Notes under the pieces: generated by a model
Told to the model about the DNA's origin: nothing
Seen by the model: the letters and a program-made list of their open reading frames with translations, nothing else
Database searches by the model: none
Assembly: GCA_035610835.1 (NCBI GenBank)
Contig: CM069459.1
Span: 60,420,923 to 60,484,922, forward strand
DNA: 64,000 bases
Source of the DNA: Ophiura sarsii
Taxonomy: Eukaryota; Echinodermata; Ophiuroidea; Amphilepidida; Ophiuridae
Reading direction: 5' to 3'
Shown: piece after piece, positions 10,224 through 22,900 of the stretch
How positions within the stretch are numbered: position 1 is the stretch's first letter
Layout of the letters: every line of letters starts with the position of its first letter
Position numbers and translations under genes: made by a program

Positions 10224-13080
10224 GGCATTTGGAATGTTTGAAAAGTAGATATTTAAAAAGCTTTTTAAAACACTACGTATTATTCACGACTTCGTTTTTA
10301 AAGTAAAATTACAGTATAGCGTTGGATTAGGTTGCATAGTAGATGCTCATCACGGAACTTGGTACTAAGAACACAACGATTATAAACAACCCTTTAAAAG
10401 GGAAGTATACATTTGACACTGTAGTAAATACAATTTGGATGAATTCTTCATTTACAAGGGCAGCGGGGGGGGGGGGGGGGGGGGGCGTGCTGGGTATGAT
10501 TGCATTGCGTTTAAATGTAACGGTAGAAATAGTTCTGGCTGATACTCGTGAACCACTATTTTATATAGGCCTATCAAAACGTCAAAACGGGCCGAAGCAT
10601 TATGACACCCCTGTTTTATGAATATAATCCACCCCCGTATAAATTTTATTTATTCATATATCCATATATTCATTTATTCACCTATTCATTTATTCACCTA
10701 TTCATTTATGTATTGTTGTATTTTGCTTTGTTTATCTTTACAAATGTTGGACCATGAATATAAAAAGGAAATAAATAATTTAATATAGGGAAAAAATAGG
10801 TAAAGAAAAGTCCAAATCGTTTAGTCATTTCCATTCAAATATGAACCCAGTTGTCTTTTTAAAGACAGTTCTTGTTGGTAAATTTGTCACCAAAGACACC
10901 CTTCCTCTGACTATTTACTTTGAATAATACGTTGATGCCGCAGCAGCTGGTGATATGTTTCGTGTATTGTGGCGAATTCAGATGGTGGCGATGGGCGTGA
11001 GGGGTTACTCCTCACTATCTGACAATGAACGGACTCGGAATGATCACATATACAGACACTACCCCCAAACACTTGAAAGATATCAAAAAGAGGAAATCGG
11101 CAACCAGTAATTGCGGAAGGCTTCATATCATCAAAGGTCATTTATTCAACGATTTGATTGTCAATGGTGGACGGTGCCACGCAAAATGTTCACTCGATGT
11201 AGACATGAGATTTATGAAACTGTAACTAGCAGCGAAATAATCTATCGCGTACACAAACGTGACCCCTCCGGAATATAAAATGCTCAACAAAAGACCACAT
11301 GTTACCTGTTCATAATCAAATAGCCCGCTCGCTCAGGCACGACCCAACGCAATTGCACTGTGTGATCAATATCCATTTCATTCCCGGCCATTTATGTGCC
11401 ACGCACAGCATTTGCTCGCGGCTTGCGTCCGTTGAAAATGTGACTTTTGAAAAGTGACTAATTTTCTTTAAATGGTGCTTATCATGGTTTATCTTTGTTG
11501 TAAGGTGGCAACTTTGGTATCAAATTGTGCCGAAAAGATTCATCCAAATGTCTATCTAGTCTGGTTGGTCAAAAGATAATCGGAAGTTACTCTAAAGGAC
11601 CTAAACTAAGTGTATGACTCTCTTCTGTTGAGCACTTTACCTAGGAGGCCTAACATTTATCATCACTATGCTTTATCAATCAACCGTTTAACATTGATAG
11701 AAGCACTGATACTGAAATGAGTCGCGGTATTCGGACTTGCAACCAAAAGAGCATACACTTTCGGCATTGACTAAGAGCCTGGCAGCGGGGAATTGGTATC
11801 CCTTTGACAAATGACAATACTTTATATTATGTTAATGTTATAAACAAAGATAGAATGAAACGCGGTATACAACCTGCGACAAAATTGGCTTACGCGCCCG
11901 ACATACTTATCAACGGCATGGAGGCGAAACATAACGGGGAATCAATATTCCTTAATTTGTCAATTTATTTGTAATATTTGTAAAAGATACTCAAGCGCAC
12001 GATTGCATGACATACTTGGTATCTGGTATTGCACAAACCTAGAATAAAGAGCATCGAAATTTGAATATGAATTAATCTATTCCATACACAGGACACAACT
12101 TTTGAATATATATTTGAAATATCAATATTTAGACAACAAATCTAAATTTATAGTAGAATTTGCTTGACATGTCATACTTTGACATTTAAAACCCATGCCA
12201 GGACTGCAACTATTGTTACAATGCAATCTTGTGACACAATATGACTGCAATAACAATGTCCTTAAGGAAGAGGAGGGTGGGAAATTTTAATTTGTCAGTC
12301 TTCCACTGGAAGAATAGTGACCTTTCACGATGGAAGAATGGAGACATATGACTGAAAAATAGAAGCCGATCAGCCCGACACAATTTAAAGAGGGAGCAAT
12401 GACCGAGGAATAAATTGTGAGCTGAGATTGGCTGAAGAAAACCACTCGCGAAATCGCGCGAAATCAAATTGACATATCACTCTGCCATGGACGCACGTGA
12501 GGGCGCGACCATAAGGGACTACAGCCACATACAGCGAATGGCATGAGGAGAAACGGGCGTGGCCGGAGCATAACAACTGGCAACTGCAGGTGGTAAACTC
12601 GAGTTTGTGTTATGGGCTAAACAAATCGTTATTATTCAAGTTCGTAACATGAAGAGGCAGACGGAATATGTGGAAGTAAGAGAGCATTTGCTAGCACGAA
12701 GTGACTTGATTATTATTTAACACCGGTTTGATCTGGCACAAGCTACCTTTGGTAGTAACCCGGCGTTATTGGCGCGAACTACCTTGAGTGGTAGGTCGGC
12801 CCGACTGACCACGATTCACAGGAAGCTACAGGATGCGCTCGTTTTTATACACCAAAACAACGGGACTTCACTGTAATTGGTCACATGACTTCGCACTGAA
12901 GGGAGCCAGCAAGAGTGTATACTACAATCGTGCTGAGATAAAGGAAGCCCTCTATAGTCTCTCTCATTTCCGCTACAGTATGTAATCAAACATTCAACAC
13001 ATTTATATAAAAGACTGCTCGGGTACTGTGTATAAAAAGTCCCTTTACAGCTTTCTTACAGCAGCACATGAATACTAGAC
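10224..13080. other. Intergenic / 3' flank of gene 1
   Basis: Contains a 21-nt G run (10465-10485), an ATTCATTTATTCACCTATTC-type low-complexity stretch (about 10645-10710) and an AATAAA (10770-10775). Otherwise AT-rich with short random frames. No gene recognised. Confidence 0.5.
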
Positions 13081-13100
13081 TCGACCAATATCAGAACACC

Positions 13101-13222
13101 CAGTATCGTTCAATACTGGTAGGTTCTAAATGTACCAGTATTGCCCGATACTGGAACAAAATATTGTACCAGTATCGTCGGATACTGGTACATTTTGATG
13201 TTCCAGTATCGGTCGTTACTAG
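13101..13222. repeat. Cluster of CAGTATC/GATACTG palindromes
   Basis: Four imperfect palindromes of about 20 bp (type CCAGTATCG..CGATACTGG) at about 13101, 13134, 13168 and 13203, spaced 33-35 bp. Overlapping frames on both strands (13068-13313) are by-products of this symmetry. Confidence 0.7.
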
Positions 13223-13226
13223 TATA

Positions 13227-13770
13227 CAGTCATCAAAAAAAGTAACTATACAGGTAATAAATGGACTTTTAACTCTAAAAATATATATCCTACCTAAAAA
13301 TATCAAATCATAAAGTTGTTGAGAAATGTATCTTCTTTAATATGAGATATTGCACGCTACGATCGATTGAATATTATTGAAGTGACAATCCAAAATGTAA
13401 GGTAAAGTCACAATTTCATTTTCACATTTTACATTTCAACACGGGGGAGAGTATGACAGGTAGCGTGTGTGTGGCGTATTGATTCATCGGAACAATACGG
13501 TCGACTGTCCAACATGAGCATGCATCCCCAAATTGCACTACCGGTAATTGAGGTACTCGTAGATGGGTCGTGTGTAGAAAATAAAAATGTGAAAATGAAA
13601 ATCGTAGTTCACCTTACATTTTGGAGTGTCACCTCCTCAATAATCACCCAATCCTATTAAAGAAGATGAATTTTTCAACAACTTTATAATTTAATATTTT
13701 TAGGTAGGATATATATTGTTGGAGTTAGAAGCCCATTTATTACCTGTATAGTTACTTTTTTTGATGACTG
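13227..13770. mobile_element. Long-TIR mariner-like MITE
   Basis: The left end CAGTCATCAAAAAAAGTAAC and the right end (its reverse complement) are identical over the first 38 bases. The inverted similarity continues for about 200 bp on each side with scattered changes. TA dinucleotides flank both ends (13225-13226 and 13771-13772), as in Tc1/mariner insertions. No transposase is present. The palindrome cluster lies directly outside the left end. Confidence 0.75.
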
Positions 13771-14473
13771 TAGTATATAAGCGTCATAAAACTATGGACA
13801 TAATTCCCACAATGCGTGCGTATGTGCGAGCAAACATCCATGCGTGACCCACTTAAATTTACGTGTTCCGATAAATTAATACTTTGGGTGTCAGATACAA
13901 TAGTTTCCAAATTGTAGGATGAAAGTTGTTCCCTAAACCAGCTGCTATAATGCAGAAGTGATAATTTTCCATTATTATCATGTCAACTCTATCTCAAATT
14001 TGAATTATCATTTGATTATTCTCGTTTCCATCACATACACAAATAATTATCATATGTGACAAGAAGTACTGACATCTGATCATCCACCTGTGAAAGCACT
14101 TTTGTCACAAATAGTGTGTACCTCCTGCAAATAAACCTTAACATGACAGTTGCAAAAACACTTCAATCAAACCTTTTCAAAGACAATATATCACCTTTAA
14201 TCGCATGTTTCAGAGTGTGACCGATAACACCTTTCACCATTCACCACTATTACATCAGATTGTCCTCTTCATTGAAATTTACCCCTTCTGAGCGCTGTTT
14301 GTCTTTTTAAGACTCTTCTTGTTTTTGCTTATGGTAACCACACACGGTATGCAGGTACATGTATGTGGATATTTATTTTGTCACCGTCACTCCCATTGGT
14401 GTAGGGAGAGTCTAAAAGGATCAAAGGCTAATTTTCTCAGAGATGGGCGTCGAATTATTTTGTCAGGCAATTA

Positions 14474-14763
14474 CAGGGTGTCCCAAATGTCTCGATACCT
14501 TTTAAAAACTGTATATCTATCTTTAAAAATTATTGTACCAAAATGAAAACATACTTAAAAAGGGACAATTTATAGAATTATTTTAATACCCAACTCGACC
14601 GCTTTTCTGAGGCTTTATAATTATAAAACACCCGCTGAAAGGTATGATCATATTAAACATTTAAAATAAATCTACAACTTTTTTCTATCCAAATGTGTTT
14701 TTAGTTTTACCGTGAATTATTCTACACGAAATTTAAAGGTATCAAAACTTATGGAACACCTTA
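14474..14763. mobile_element. TIR element of the CAGGGTGTCCC type
   Basis: The left end CAGGGTGTCCCAAATGTCTC then GATACCTTTTAAA is matched by the reverse complement of the right end, AAGGTGTTCCATAAGTTTTG then ATACCTTTAAA, with several mismatches, and TA on each side. About 290 bp, no coding capacity. The terminal motif resembles that of 38853-39953, so the two may share a mobilising transposase. Confidence 0.5.
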
Positions 14764-15462
14764 TACTAAAAATTGTCAACATATATTAGCGTTTTAATAG
14801 GAAAATGATGAAGAAGTTTTACAAATGTAAATATCTATAGCAAAGAATTAGGCCATTCAGACATGTTAAAAACCAACCTTCAGCCCATTGGACCCCCTCC
14901 AAAGGCTTCGCCCCTTAACCCCAGGAGAGGCCCGGTTTCCCGGTTCGTTCCCTTGGCAAACTTCATGGACCACATTTTAATTACGTTGTATTCTACATTC
15001 TAGCATTTGAAATTGTGATTTTCGAATTAAACAATTTGTTCAAGTACATATTAAATGATTTTAAACCTCTATTCAGTAATATGAGAATGTACGATTTTGA
15101 TCCCAGACGCAAGAGAAATAATGTTGAGCCTTAGCCCATATTATACGACCAGATGCCAAACGATGTTGTGAGAAATGCTTGTGAGAAATGCTTTATTCAA
15201 TGTTCTACGCTGCTTAGGCAGTTCAAACATTGACCCTGGTCAGTACCTATAGTAAAAGGAAGTTAATGGGAAAAAAATAAGGGTGGAAAAACCAAAATTG
15301 CGAAATGCCACTTAATGCAGACTGAACATGCTGAATGCAAATTATTCATCCAATGATGTCTGAATAAATCGGGGAATACCCATTGCTGTACCGACCGTGC
15401 GTGTCACCTGCCTCGAAATACCGGGTTAGTAGGTCTGCATAATAATAATAATAATATAAATT

Positions 15463-15592
15463 AATATACACCTAGCAGATAAAGTCCCTGACCAGGTGCT
15501 TTAGGGTTGGCTAATTCAAAATAGATAATCGGTACCAAAATTAGCCAACCTCAAAGCACCTGGTCAGGGACTTTATGTGCTAGGTGTATATT
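15463..15592. repeat. Large near-perfect hairpin (54-bp arms)
   Basis: Arms 15463-15516 and 15539-15592 are almost exact reverse complements (ATACACCTAGCA, AAAGTCCCTGACCAGGTGCT and GGTTGGCTAATT are matched), separated by 22 nt. It is embedded in AT-rich simple sequence. It could be a palindromic MITE or a source of double-stranded RNA. Confidence 0.85.
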
Positions 15593-17010
15593 ATATATAT
15601 TTTTTAATTTTAAAATTCATTTATTGTAATATTATTCGGTTTTAGATTTTTGTCTAGTATTTCTTTCTGGGACCCAATACTTCTTTCTGGCAACCACATT
15701 CCCACGTTCCCTTGGATTTTGTAGCCCTGATTGACCATGGTGTATGCGAGCTCTGGTATGAGATCATTTAAACTCTCAATTGTAGCAGGAAATTTGGAAA
15801 CATCTCACATCAGTAGAGATTATTGTTGCAATCTGTTATTATCAATGGAGGCATACCCCTTGAATACGTCTCAACCAATCTACAATGTCCACCACACCAT
15901 ATCGAGGGACGCGGGGACCTATGTCCACCACACCGTGATAAAATGTACTACTCCATTTTCTTCTTCCCCGAGATGGGAGATGTATATTCAGAGAAAGAGA
16001 ATCAAAGTGTATTATTAGGCTTGAAGGTATGTATTTCTATTAAACCAAGTTCACGTTCAGGTATACAAAGATGTTGATCTGTTAGTGAAGACAATTTAGG
16101 CTACTTCTACCCGGCGCGACTGCCAATAGTAATGTACTTCATATTATGCAAAATGTTATCCTCCCCGGTAGTTGTCTACACTACTTCATACAGTGCGTGT
16201 AGTAGGCCTACATGTCGTTATTAGCATAGGCCTATATAGCTATGCTATTAGAATTGACCAGAATACGTGCATGAGGTAGTTTAATACTATATCAGATTCT
16301 TACGTTTTTGAACAATATTCAACCTTGATGTTTGTTTTACCGCCAAATCATAAGAACCTTTAATACGACAGCATGTCACCCACCTGCTGCCCTCTATTGA
16401 TATTTCTTCAGTTTCTCCTGCCACATCTTGTTTTGGTTTGATAGTTAATGTACATGTTTTACTTCGGTTAAGTAGAGAAATTCATTGAAATAAACGAATA
16501 TCTAAACAATTTAATTATTTAAAAACATGTAAAAGATAAATACAAAACAAACAAAACACACGCTACACAAATAGACAACAAGATAAACAAACAAGTAAAC
16601 AACAAAATAATACGCAATAAAAAACCCAGAAACACAATAAGAATAATGTATAGAAAAGCTTGTGTAGCACCAACAGTTTAACATATCATGATACTGCTAC
16701 TATGTCCAACTAAAACTTCTAGATATATGGCAGCCATCTTGGATTTTACATTTTACAATTAAGCCATCCTGGATTTCCGTTGGTATCACAACCAAAATCC
16801 TGTGTTAAAAACATGGATATCACCACTATTGGATTAAGAATTGTATTCAGTACGTCGTTTCAGACCAAGTGACTTTAAAAGGTCACGTGATACGTAAACA
16901 CCGGGTTTGCCCAATAAACAAGGAATTAATGTTGGATTTAAAATAGCATCGATGCTGTTTGACTTCCAAAAACATAGATCACCATAATTGGATCAAGAGA
17001 ATGCATTAGT
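15593..17010. other. No gene recognised
   Basis: Two overlapping + strand frames (15731-16018 and 15823-16077) have no recognisable domain. The remainder is AT-rich. Confidence 0.4.
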
Positions 17011-17014
17011 TTCT

Positions 17015-17158
17015 GAGACCTTTCTCCATTTTCTAGTCACCTTTCTCTAAATTACTGAGACCGTTTTCCATTTTCTAGTCACCTTTCTCTAAATTACTGA
17101 GACCTTTCTCCATTTTCTAGTCACCTTTCTCTAAATTACTGAGACCTTTCTCCATTTT
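17015..17158. repeat. 42-bp tandem repeat, about 3.4 copies
   Basis: Units beginning GAGACCTTTCTCCATTTTCT start at 17015, 17057, 17099 and 17141, nearly identical. The second unit has GTTTT in place of TTTCT. Confidence 0.9.
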
Positions 17159-17260
17159 AGACCATTTTGACCCCTTTGGCCGCCCATAGTATTGGTACTC
17201 TCTTGCTCAATACTCAATACTTACTTAAAAGCAGACGAAGCGCCTTGTTTTTTTTAATTC

Positions 17261-17527
17261 ATGCTCCTCGCGCAACAACTCAACATCAAGATCAACTTCC
17301 GAATACACCGTTTAAAACTGATGAATTACTGGCAAAAGCAATATGAAACAATTGATGATTTCATAAACCGGCGCCATGCCAAGATCGCTAACTGTGATTT
17401 CAGCCTTGATGAGCCCACAGAACGTTCAAAATACTTTGTGAGGAGCAAAAACGATCAACTTTGTTATGTTCCACCCTATAAAAATTTTACACACCCTGTA
17501 TATTTTTATTCTTTTTTGCAAAAATGA
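17261..17527 (+). pseudogene. Possible gag-like fragment of an LTR retrotransposon
   Basis: An 88-residue frame contains YWQKQYETIDDFINRR followed by NCDFSLDE. This resembles the end of retrotransposon gag/capsid regions, where a line such as Q..ET.D.F..R.....NC.F follows a helix-rich stretch. No zinc knuckle, protease or polymerase is seen nearby, so if correct it is a relic. It is a pattern call only. Confidence 0.35.
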
Positions 17528-18028
17528 AAAACCTTGAATCATAAGCTTTCCAACAATATATAGTTTGTGGGTCATTAAGTATGTAAAACTTAAGTTTTGC
17601 CTCGTTTAATCAGAATTGGTGCATTTCTCAAAATTAGTAGAGGTGAAACATTTTTTTGGACCATTTTGTGACTTCTGACCAAAACCATGTTTGAAAGAGA
17701 GAAAAAAACATGAATAGAATGTGAGAACTAGCAACGTGTGGTTACAGTGACCATGGTGACTTACAAAGCGTGCCCAGCAAATCGAACAATTATATTGTGA
17801 GTTATGTGGCAAAACCCGGCAGGGTGTGTTGTATACTTGAGTTTGTTTCGACTTATTTGGTGCGACTTATTTTTAAAGAGACCAAAATGAGAGACATTTA
17901 AAAAAATTAAACAAGAGAGATACAAATCAAAATGGTTTCGAAAACTTTGGGACATCCTGTACCATCGATAAGTTTCGGATCTAAATCCTCTATAATTCTT
18001 TTGTTCACAAAGTCAAGTCAATCTCAGA

Positions 18029-18190
18029 AAGATCCGGGGTGAATTTGCAGTCAATGCAATGAACAAATCCCAGTGAATATTCAGTCAATGCAATAAATAC
18101 AGTAACAGTATATCAATGTATCCGGGTGAATTTTCAGTCAATGCAATAAATACAGATATCAATGAATCCGGGTGAATTCAGTCACCATCC
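18029..18190. repeat. Degenerate ~60-bp tandem repeat
   Basis: ATCCGGGTGAATTTTCAGTC followed by AATGCAATAAATACAG recurs three times with variation. A related single copy is near 19551. Confidence 0.6.
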
Positions 18191-18211
18191 AATATGGCTG
18201 ACGATAATTTG

Positions 18212-18463
18212 TTAACACTTTCCACGCGGCTATTAGTCTTATCATACAAACAATATTTTTCAGAGACCTTTCACAACTTTTAGTCTTAAAGTCTTATTTC
18301 AAGAATAACTGAACCAATACTACCCATGTTTGTACTTATTTTAATGTATTTGTCATGGTGATCCCAAACATGGTGATGAACTTCAATTATTTTGACATTT
18401 TTGAAATAGTTTGTGAAATTTTGGAATGTCGTCTGCAGCTGACTGCCGTGTGGAAAGTGTTAA
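18212..18463. mobile_element. TTAA MITE, copy 1 (most complete)
   Basis: Ends TTAACACTTTCCACGCGGCT and (reverse complement) TTAACACTTTCCACACGGCA form a clear TIR, with TTAA at both borders. 252 bp, non-coding. TTAA targets are typical of piggyBac and related superfamilies. Four further copies or fragments lie in this window. Confidence 0.7.
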
Positions 18464-19182
18464 TTTATATGAGTGCTTTGGATTAAGCCTATAGAGCTTT
18501 ATTTAGGGTATATCTCAGAGGAAAAAAACCCCGGAATAATTGAAGCTGATTGTGGACAAATACTTTCTTGAAGACGTTTAGGTGGGATTTTAGGGTTTTA
18601 GGCAGCCGGCCTATGGAAACTACAATAATTAATGCTCTACCCCGGGGCTCTAACTAAAACTGTAACTACAACCATCTATGATTGTCAACTAATTACAAAT
18701 ATAAACTTCGAAGTCTAACCATTACTCCAATTATAAATCCAACTATAAATTTAACTCCAACTCCAACTAAATCTCCAACTTTAACTTTAAAGGGGCATTG
18801 AGAGATTGCCGAGAAAAATGAAATGTAGAAAAAAGGAATTGTTTCAATAGATAAGGTACGGTACATAGGAACCCTGAAGTGTAATGATGTGAGAAAATGC
18901 CGGTTGAATAATGGTACTAGATTGAAATTTGGTTGAATCAAGTTACGTGGTGAGTTATGCCATGGTTATGTTGACAATTTCGATGTGATCTGCGTAGTTA
19001 ATCCCAAATCTTGATTTTTTTTCTTCTTCATAATAGACAGCGAAAGGTAACAGTTTCAGGTGGTAGTTAGTATATGGCAGATGCCTAAGTACTACGAAGG
19101 TGCAAAGAACACTGATTTCCAGAAAAGATTGAGGGCGCACTCCCATCACTGAGCAGACAATGGCGAACACGAGCAGCCGTAA
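18464..19182. other. No gene recognised
   Basis: Includes a degenerate CCAACT-rich stretch (about 18720-18790). The minus-strand frame at 18955-19206 opens only from TTG and lies against the dispersed repeat, so it is not supported as a gene. Confidence 0.45.
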
Positions 19183-19440
19183 ATTTTGAATTTCCGTTGG
19201 TTTCAATGTAACAATGGGTTTTGATTATATGACCCCATAAAATTCATCACACGTTGGAACTAAATTATTTCATCCTAAGACCGCTGTAGTTGGATAACCA
19301 ACACTAGTATCAGTATAATTTTTTTTTTAAAAATCCGTTGTTAAGCGTTCGTCCTATTCACTTGATCACATAACCTCTTACGCATAAGTTAACCTTGAAC
19401 ATTCGAAAACACTCCCGTGTCCGTCATCGTCTGTCTCCCA
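19183..19440. repeat. Dispersed repeat, copy B
   Basis: Counterpart of 7325-7560 in the same orientation. It starts TTTTGAATTTCCGTTGG and shares long stretches such as ATATGACCCCATAAAATTCA and CCGTTGTTAAGCGTTCGTCC. Confidence 0.7.
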
Positions 19441-19737
19441 GTGCGCCTTTAACTAATAAATGACAATTATGATTCCAAATATAACTCTATATCTACAACT
19501 CTACAAGTCCGACTACACTTTAGCTATATAAAAAGAACTTCATACTCTGGAGGATCCGGGGTGAATGTTCAGTCACCTTACAATGCAATATGAACTGCCT
19601 ATTCAAGTAGTATTTAGGCTATCTGAATATTCAATGCAGATAGTTCAATTAATTCTTTACGCAGTGAATGAATAGAAATCAAATCAAACTAATGGATTTT
19701 ATTACTTTGTGCCATCAATGCATTAACTAGACGTGTA

Positions 19738-19752
19738 GGTATATATTTATAA
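19738..19752 (+). promoter_or_regulatory. TATA-like motif upstream of gene 2
   Basis: TATATATTTATAA lies about 180 bp before the gene 2 start codon, a workable place for a core promoter with a short leader. The AT-rich context lowers its weight. Confidence 0.3.
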
Positions 19753-19859
19753 CCGCAGATTCATTGGTAATTAACACATCGTTGAGGCAACTACTTCCTT
19801 CTGTGACATTTCTGTGACATTTCATTTCAATACCCATCAACGTTGGAAAACGAATGTGC

Positions 19860-19912
19860 TCGTGACCAGATTCGAACTAGAGACCTTCGTTTTAGATCCT
19901 TTGGACTACATT
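19860..19912 (-). repeat. tRNA-like fragment next to gene 2 start
   Basis: On the minus strand TAGTTCGAATCTGG is a good pol III B box with a T-arm-like setting, preceded by TAGTCCAAAGG as a weak A-box candidate. This looks like a SINE or tRNA remnant. It ends about 17 bp before the gene 2 ATG, so it would form part of the gene's 5' leader. Confidence 0.4.
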
Positions 19913-19928
19913 TGTGAAATAAATCAAT

Positions 19929-19989
19929 ATGACGATGTTAGTATACTGTCTACTGATTGTTGTTCTACCATCATTTTGCTGGGCGCAAG
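19929..19989 (+). CDS. Gene 2 exon 1, signal peptide
   Basis: The ATG at 19929 is followed by a 20-residue hydrophobic leader (LLIVVLPSFCWA core, small residues before the likely cut). A consensus donor CAAG|GTAAGT comes next, phase 1. Joined to the EGF exon it reads ...WAQ-G-LCDM, the expected spacing from a signal peptide to an EGF domain. A second ATG two codons in could also serve. Confidence 0.75.
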
Positions 19990-22900
19990 GTAAGTGTAGT
20001 TCAGTCAGAATTTTGAAAATGTTTGATATTTTTATTTGAGCGAATGTATCACATTGCAAAATGAATGTGAAGAGGGCAAGCATTATTGGAGACACCGGTG
20101 TAAATTTCTTCCCTCGTGTGTTTGAGAATCACCTATAGCAAACTAACACTTCTACGCGGCTTCTAGTTACTTTGAGTGTTACCATACAAAACTGATTTTC
20201 TGAAACCTTTCCCAAAATCTTCCAAATTTCAAAGTCAATCTCTGATTAAAGTGTTAAAGTGTTAAGCCATTGACACTACTGATGATAGTGATACTGTTGA
20301 TTATATTGCAATATTATGCCTACATTCAGCTGATTTAGGAATTTGAGATAAATACATTGAATTGTTTAAATGATCAAAATGGCATATTATTTTGTTAACA
20401 TTTAAGTTAATGTGTATATTTCCATTATAAAATATATAAAATCGTTGCCAATTTTCGTAGCACAGGTACTCCGCTGTCTTTAAAAAAAAATTACAATGAT
20501 AATTAAAACATACACTTCTATATAGAGCTATTCGGCCGAGTGCAGCAATGACGGGTAACTTAATAGGGAGGTAAGCTACCTCCCTAGTAGTTCATTAAGG
20601 TGCGATATTACATTTAGCTGCATTAGAAACCTAATAGCCACCAATAGCCTCAGCTATTGCGGATACTAGCTAATGGTACTTGTAGCTGATATTGGATGAT
20701 ATTAGGTAATAAAGGGGGATATTAGATATTAGCTATAGGTAATAAGATATAAGCTACTACAATTAACCCGTTAATGCCGTAGCTGTTATCAGCTATAGCT
20801 AGCTAATATGGTATATTAGTATAGTACTCAAATACATCTAATATCAGCTATTATATATTAGCTATAGCTATAAGATATTAGCTATTACAATGTGCTTATT
20901 GTATTAGCTAATATCAGCTACAAACCTACATATAGCTGATACTAGCTATTACAACATTCTATTATCACAATCATATAAGCTATTGCCTTCTAATATAAGC
21001 TGATATCGGCTAGAGCGCTAGCTAATATAAGCTACTACCCGCTAATGCGATATGATAGTTCGATTTCTTCTTTATTGTAAACATAGATATACCAGCTATT
21101 AGCTATTAGAACAATCTAATATACGCTATTGGAAGCTAATATAAGCTATTGGTAGCTAATATCAGCTATTGATAGCTAATATCGGGTTATGCGCTAATAG
21201 TTAGATTTTATTTTATTATAAACCTAGCTATAGCTGATATAAGCTATTACAACAATCTATTATAAGCTACGGGTAGCTAATATAAGCTATTGGTAGCCAA
21301 TATAAGCTATTGGTAGCCAATATAAGCTATCGATACCTAATATTGGCTAATAGGATAATGGTACATAAATTCTTACTTTATTCTAAATCTAGCTATAGCT
21401 GATATTAGCTATTACAACCTTCTATTATAACAATCATATAAGCTATTGTTATCTAATATAAGCTGATATCGGCTAACTAGAGCGCTAGCTAATATAAGCT
21501 ACTACCCGCTAATGCGATATGAAAGTTCGATTTCTTCTTTATTGTAAACATAGATATACCAGCTATTAGCTATTACAACAATCTAATATACGCTATTGGA
21601 AGCTAATATAAGCTATTGGTAGCTAATATCAGCTATTGATAGCTAATATCGGGTTATGCGCTAATAGTTAGATTTTATTTTATTATAAACCTAGCTATAG
21701 CTGATATAAGCTATTACAACAATCTATTATAAGCTACGGGTAGCTAATATAAGCTATTGGTAGCCAATATAAGCTATTGGTAGCCAATATAAGCTATCGA
21801 TACCTAATATTGGCTAATAGGATAATGGTACATAGATTCTTACTTTATTCTAAATCTAGCTATAGCTGATATTAGCTATTACAACCTTCTATTATAACAA
21901 TCATATAAGCTATTGCTATCTAATATAAGCTGATATCGGCTAACTAGAGCGCTAGCTAATATAAGCTACTACCCGCTAATGCGATATGATAGTTCGATTT
22001 CTTCTTTATTGTAAACATAGATATACCAGCTAGTAGCTATTACAACAATCTAATATACGCTATTGGAAGCTAATATAAGCTATTGGTAGCTAATATCAGC
22101 TATTGGTAGCTAATATCAGCTATTGATAGCTAATATCTGGTTATGCGCTAATAGTTAGATTTTTATTTTATTATAAACCTAGCTATAGCTGATATAAGCT
22201 ATTACAACAATCTATTATAAGCTACGGGTAGCTAATACAAGCTATTGGTAGCCAATATAAGCTATATCGATACCTACTATTGGCTAATAGGATAATGGTA
22301 CATAGATTCTTACTTTATTCTAAATCTAGCTATAGCTGATATTAGCTATTACAACCTTCTATTATAACAATCATATAAGCTATTGCTATCTAACATAAGC
22401 TGATATCGGCTTAATAGAGCGCTAGCTAATATAGCTAATATTCGCTAATATGGTAGTTCGATTTCTTCTTTATTCTAGACATAGATATACCAGCTATTAG
22501 CTATTACAACAATCTAATAATACGCTATTGGTAGCTTATATAAGCTATTGGTAGCTAATGTCAGCTATTGATAGCTAATATCGGGTTATGCGCTAATGGT
22601 AGTTATATTTTTACTTTATTATAAACCTAGCTATAGCTGATATTAGCTATTACAACAATATATTATAAGATAAAACAATAACTTGATCGTTTCCCAAACA
22701 CATCAAGGGTCGTTCTTAAAAAAGCCAATAAAATGTAAAAATGTAAACACCTTTTAACGCTTTCCACGCGGCTATTATTTTTACCATACACAAAAGAGAT
22801 TTTTCAGAAACCTTTCATAATTTTCAAAGTCTATCTCAAAGATTACTGACCAAACACAAGGCATGTTTGTACTTATTTCAATGCATTTCTCACGGTTATT

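Noticed and set aside
14474..17960. A 3.5-kb element from CAGGGTGTCCC (14474) to GGGACATCCTGTA (about 17948).
   Set aside because: A better partner for the left end lies at 14763, giving a compact 290-bp element. The far end matches less well and may be a separate remnant.
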